Part shown: positions 6,964-7,070 of the stretch, piece by piece | Layout: the number at the start of each line of letters is the position of its first letter | How positions within the stretch are numbered: position 1 is the first letter of the stretch | DNA from: Candidatus Desantisbacteria bacterium CG2_30_40_21 | GTDB taxonomy: Bacteria; UBA9089; CG2-30-40-21 | Length of the DNA stretch: 7,070 nt | Assembly: GCA_001873945.1 (NCBI GenBank) | Contig: MNYI01000011.1 | Coordinates: 1 to 7,070 of the forward strand | Reading direction: 5' to 3' | Notes under the pieces: generated by a model | What the model was told of the DNA's origin: nothing | Seen by the model: only the letters and a program-made list of their open reading frames with translations | Databases searched by the model: none | Translations under genes and position numbers: made by a program

Positions 6964-7070
6964 TTTTTCGGTGAGGATTAATCAAGGAGAGCAAGGCGCG
7001 CAAGGTGAGCAATAGTGTACTATTGCTCACCTGAACAACGCAGCTATCGTTGATTAAGACCAGCGAAAAA
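6964..7070. repeat. Large imperfect palindromic element upstream of rhuM, probably truncated by the window edge
   Basis: The centre is a perfect inverted repeat: AGGTGAGCAATAGT (7003-7016), GT, then its exact complement (7019-7032). Symmetry resumes further out: TTAATCAA blocks at both sides followed by GA-AGC matches, and TTTTTCG (6964-6970) facing CGAAAAA (7064-7070). The arms between are diverged, with one indel. The whole is about 107 bases with its axis near 7017.5. It has the form of a MITE- or BIME-like dispersed palindrome and holds no open reading frame of note. The left arm continues inward from CGA at 6961-6963, so the right arm may continue as TCG beyond base 7070. Confidence 0.85.

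Noticed and set aside
1..7070. Plus-strand open reading frames opposite all four genes, including a 125-codon one at 1208-1585 and a 108-codon one at 4775-5101.
   Set aside because: They lie antisense to genes with clear family motifs, show no recognisable domains and have no supporting context.

Overview
The window holds four genes, all on the minus strand and read from right to left: a RhuM-family gene (5880-6914), a Wzy_C-type O-antigen ligase/polymerase with a TPR tail (3439-5763), a DUF2723 membrane protein with a TPR tail (1205-3352), and an N-acetylneuraminate synthase, NeuB family (18-1082). The three left-hand genes are closely spaced (86 and 122 bases) and are probably one surface-glycan transcription unit. 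NeuB would make a nonulosonic (sialic-acid-like) sugar in the cytoplasm. The two polytopic membrane proteins belong to lipid-linked glycan transfer or polymerisation families. Both carry four or more TPR repeats after the last membrane helix, probably on the outer face of the inner membrane.

The organism is a bacterium, probably an uncultured Gram-negative-type lineage. This rests on moderate-to-low GC (about 40-48% on the lines I counted in the glycan genes), DUF2723 and Wzy_C proteins fused to TPRs, and many small palindromic or tandem repeats between genes. No marker gene is present, so I do not name a phylum.

The most distinctive trait is repeat content. Each gene boundary in view carries repeat structure: a GGGGACAGCGCCC-type inverted plus tandem repeat that supplies the last 19 codons of neuB (1-79); a 26-base-arm inverted repeat with a 10-base tandem core (1096-1196); a near-perfect 36-base duplication of the ligase gene's 3' end (3368-3473); a weak hairpin (5827-5860); and a roughly 107-base imperfect palindrome running off the right edge (6964-7070). 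Two further perfect inverted repeats lie inside coding sequence: 16-base arms in the ligase gene (5141-5189) and 12-base arms in rhuM (6672-6696).

The rhuM gene is more AT-rich than the glycan genes, sits beside the large palindrome, and is separated from the ligase gene by 116 bases with a possible promoter. It looks like an acquired accessory gene rather than part of the glycan operon. I found no tRNA, rRNA, CRISPR array or transposase gene. No non-coding stretch exceeds about 160 bases.
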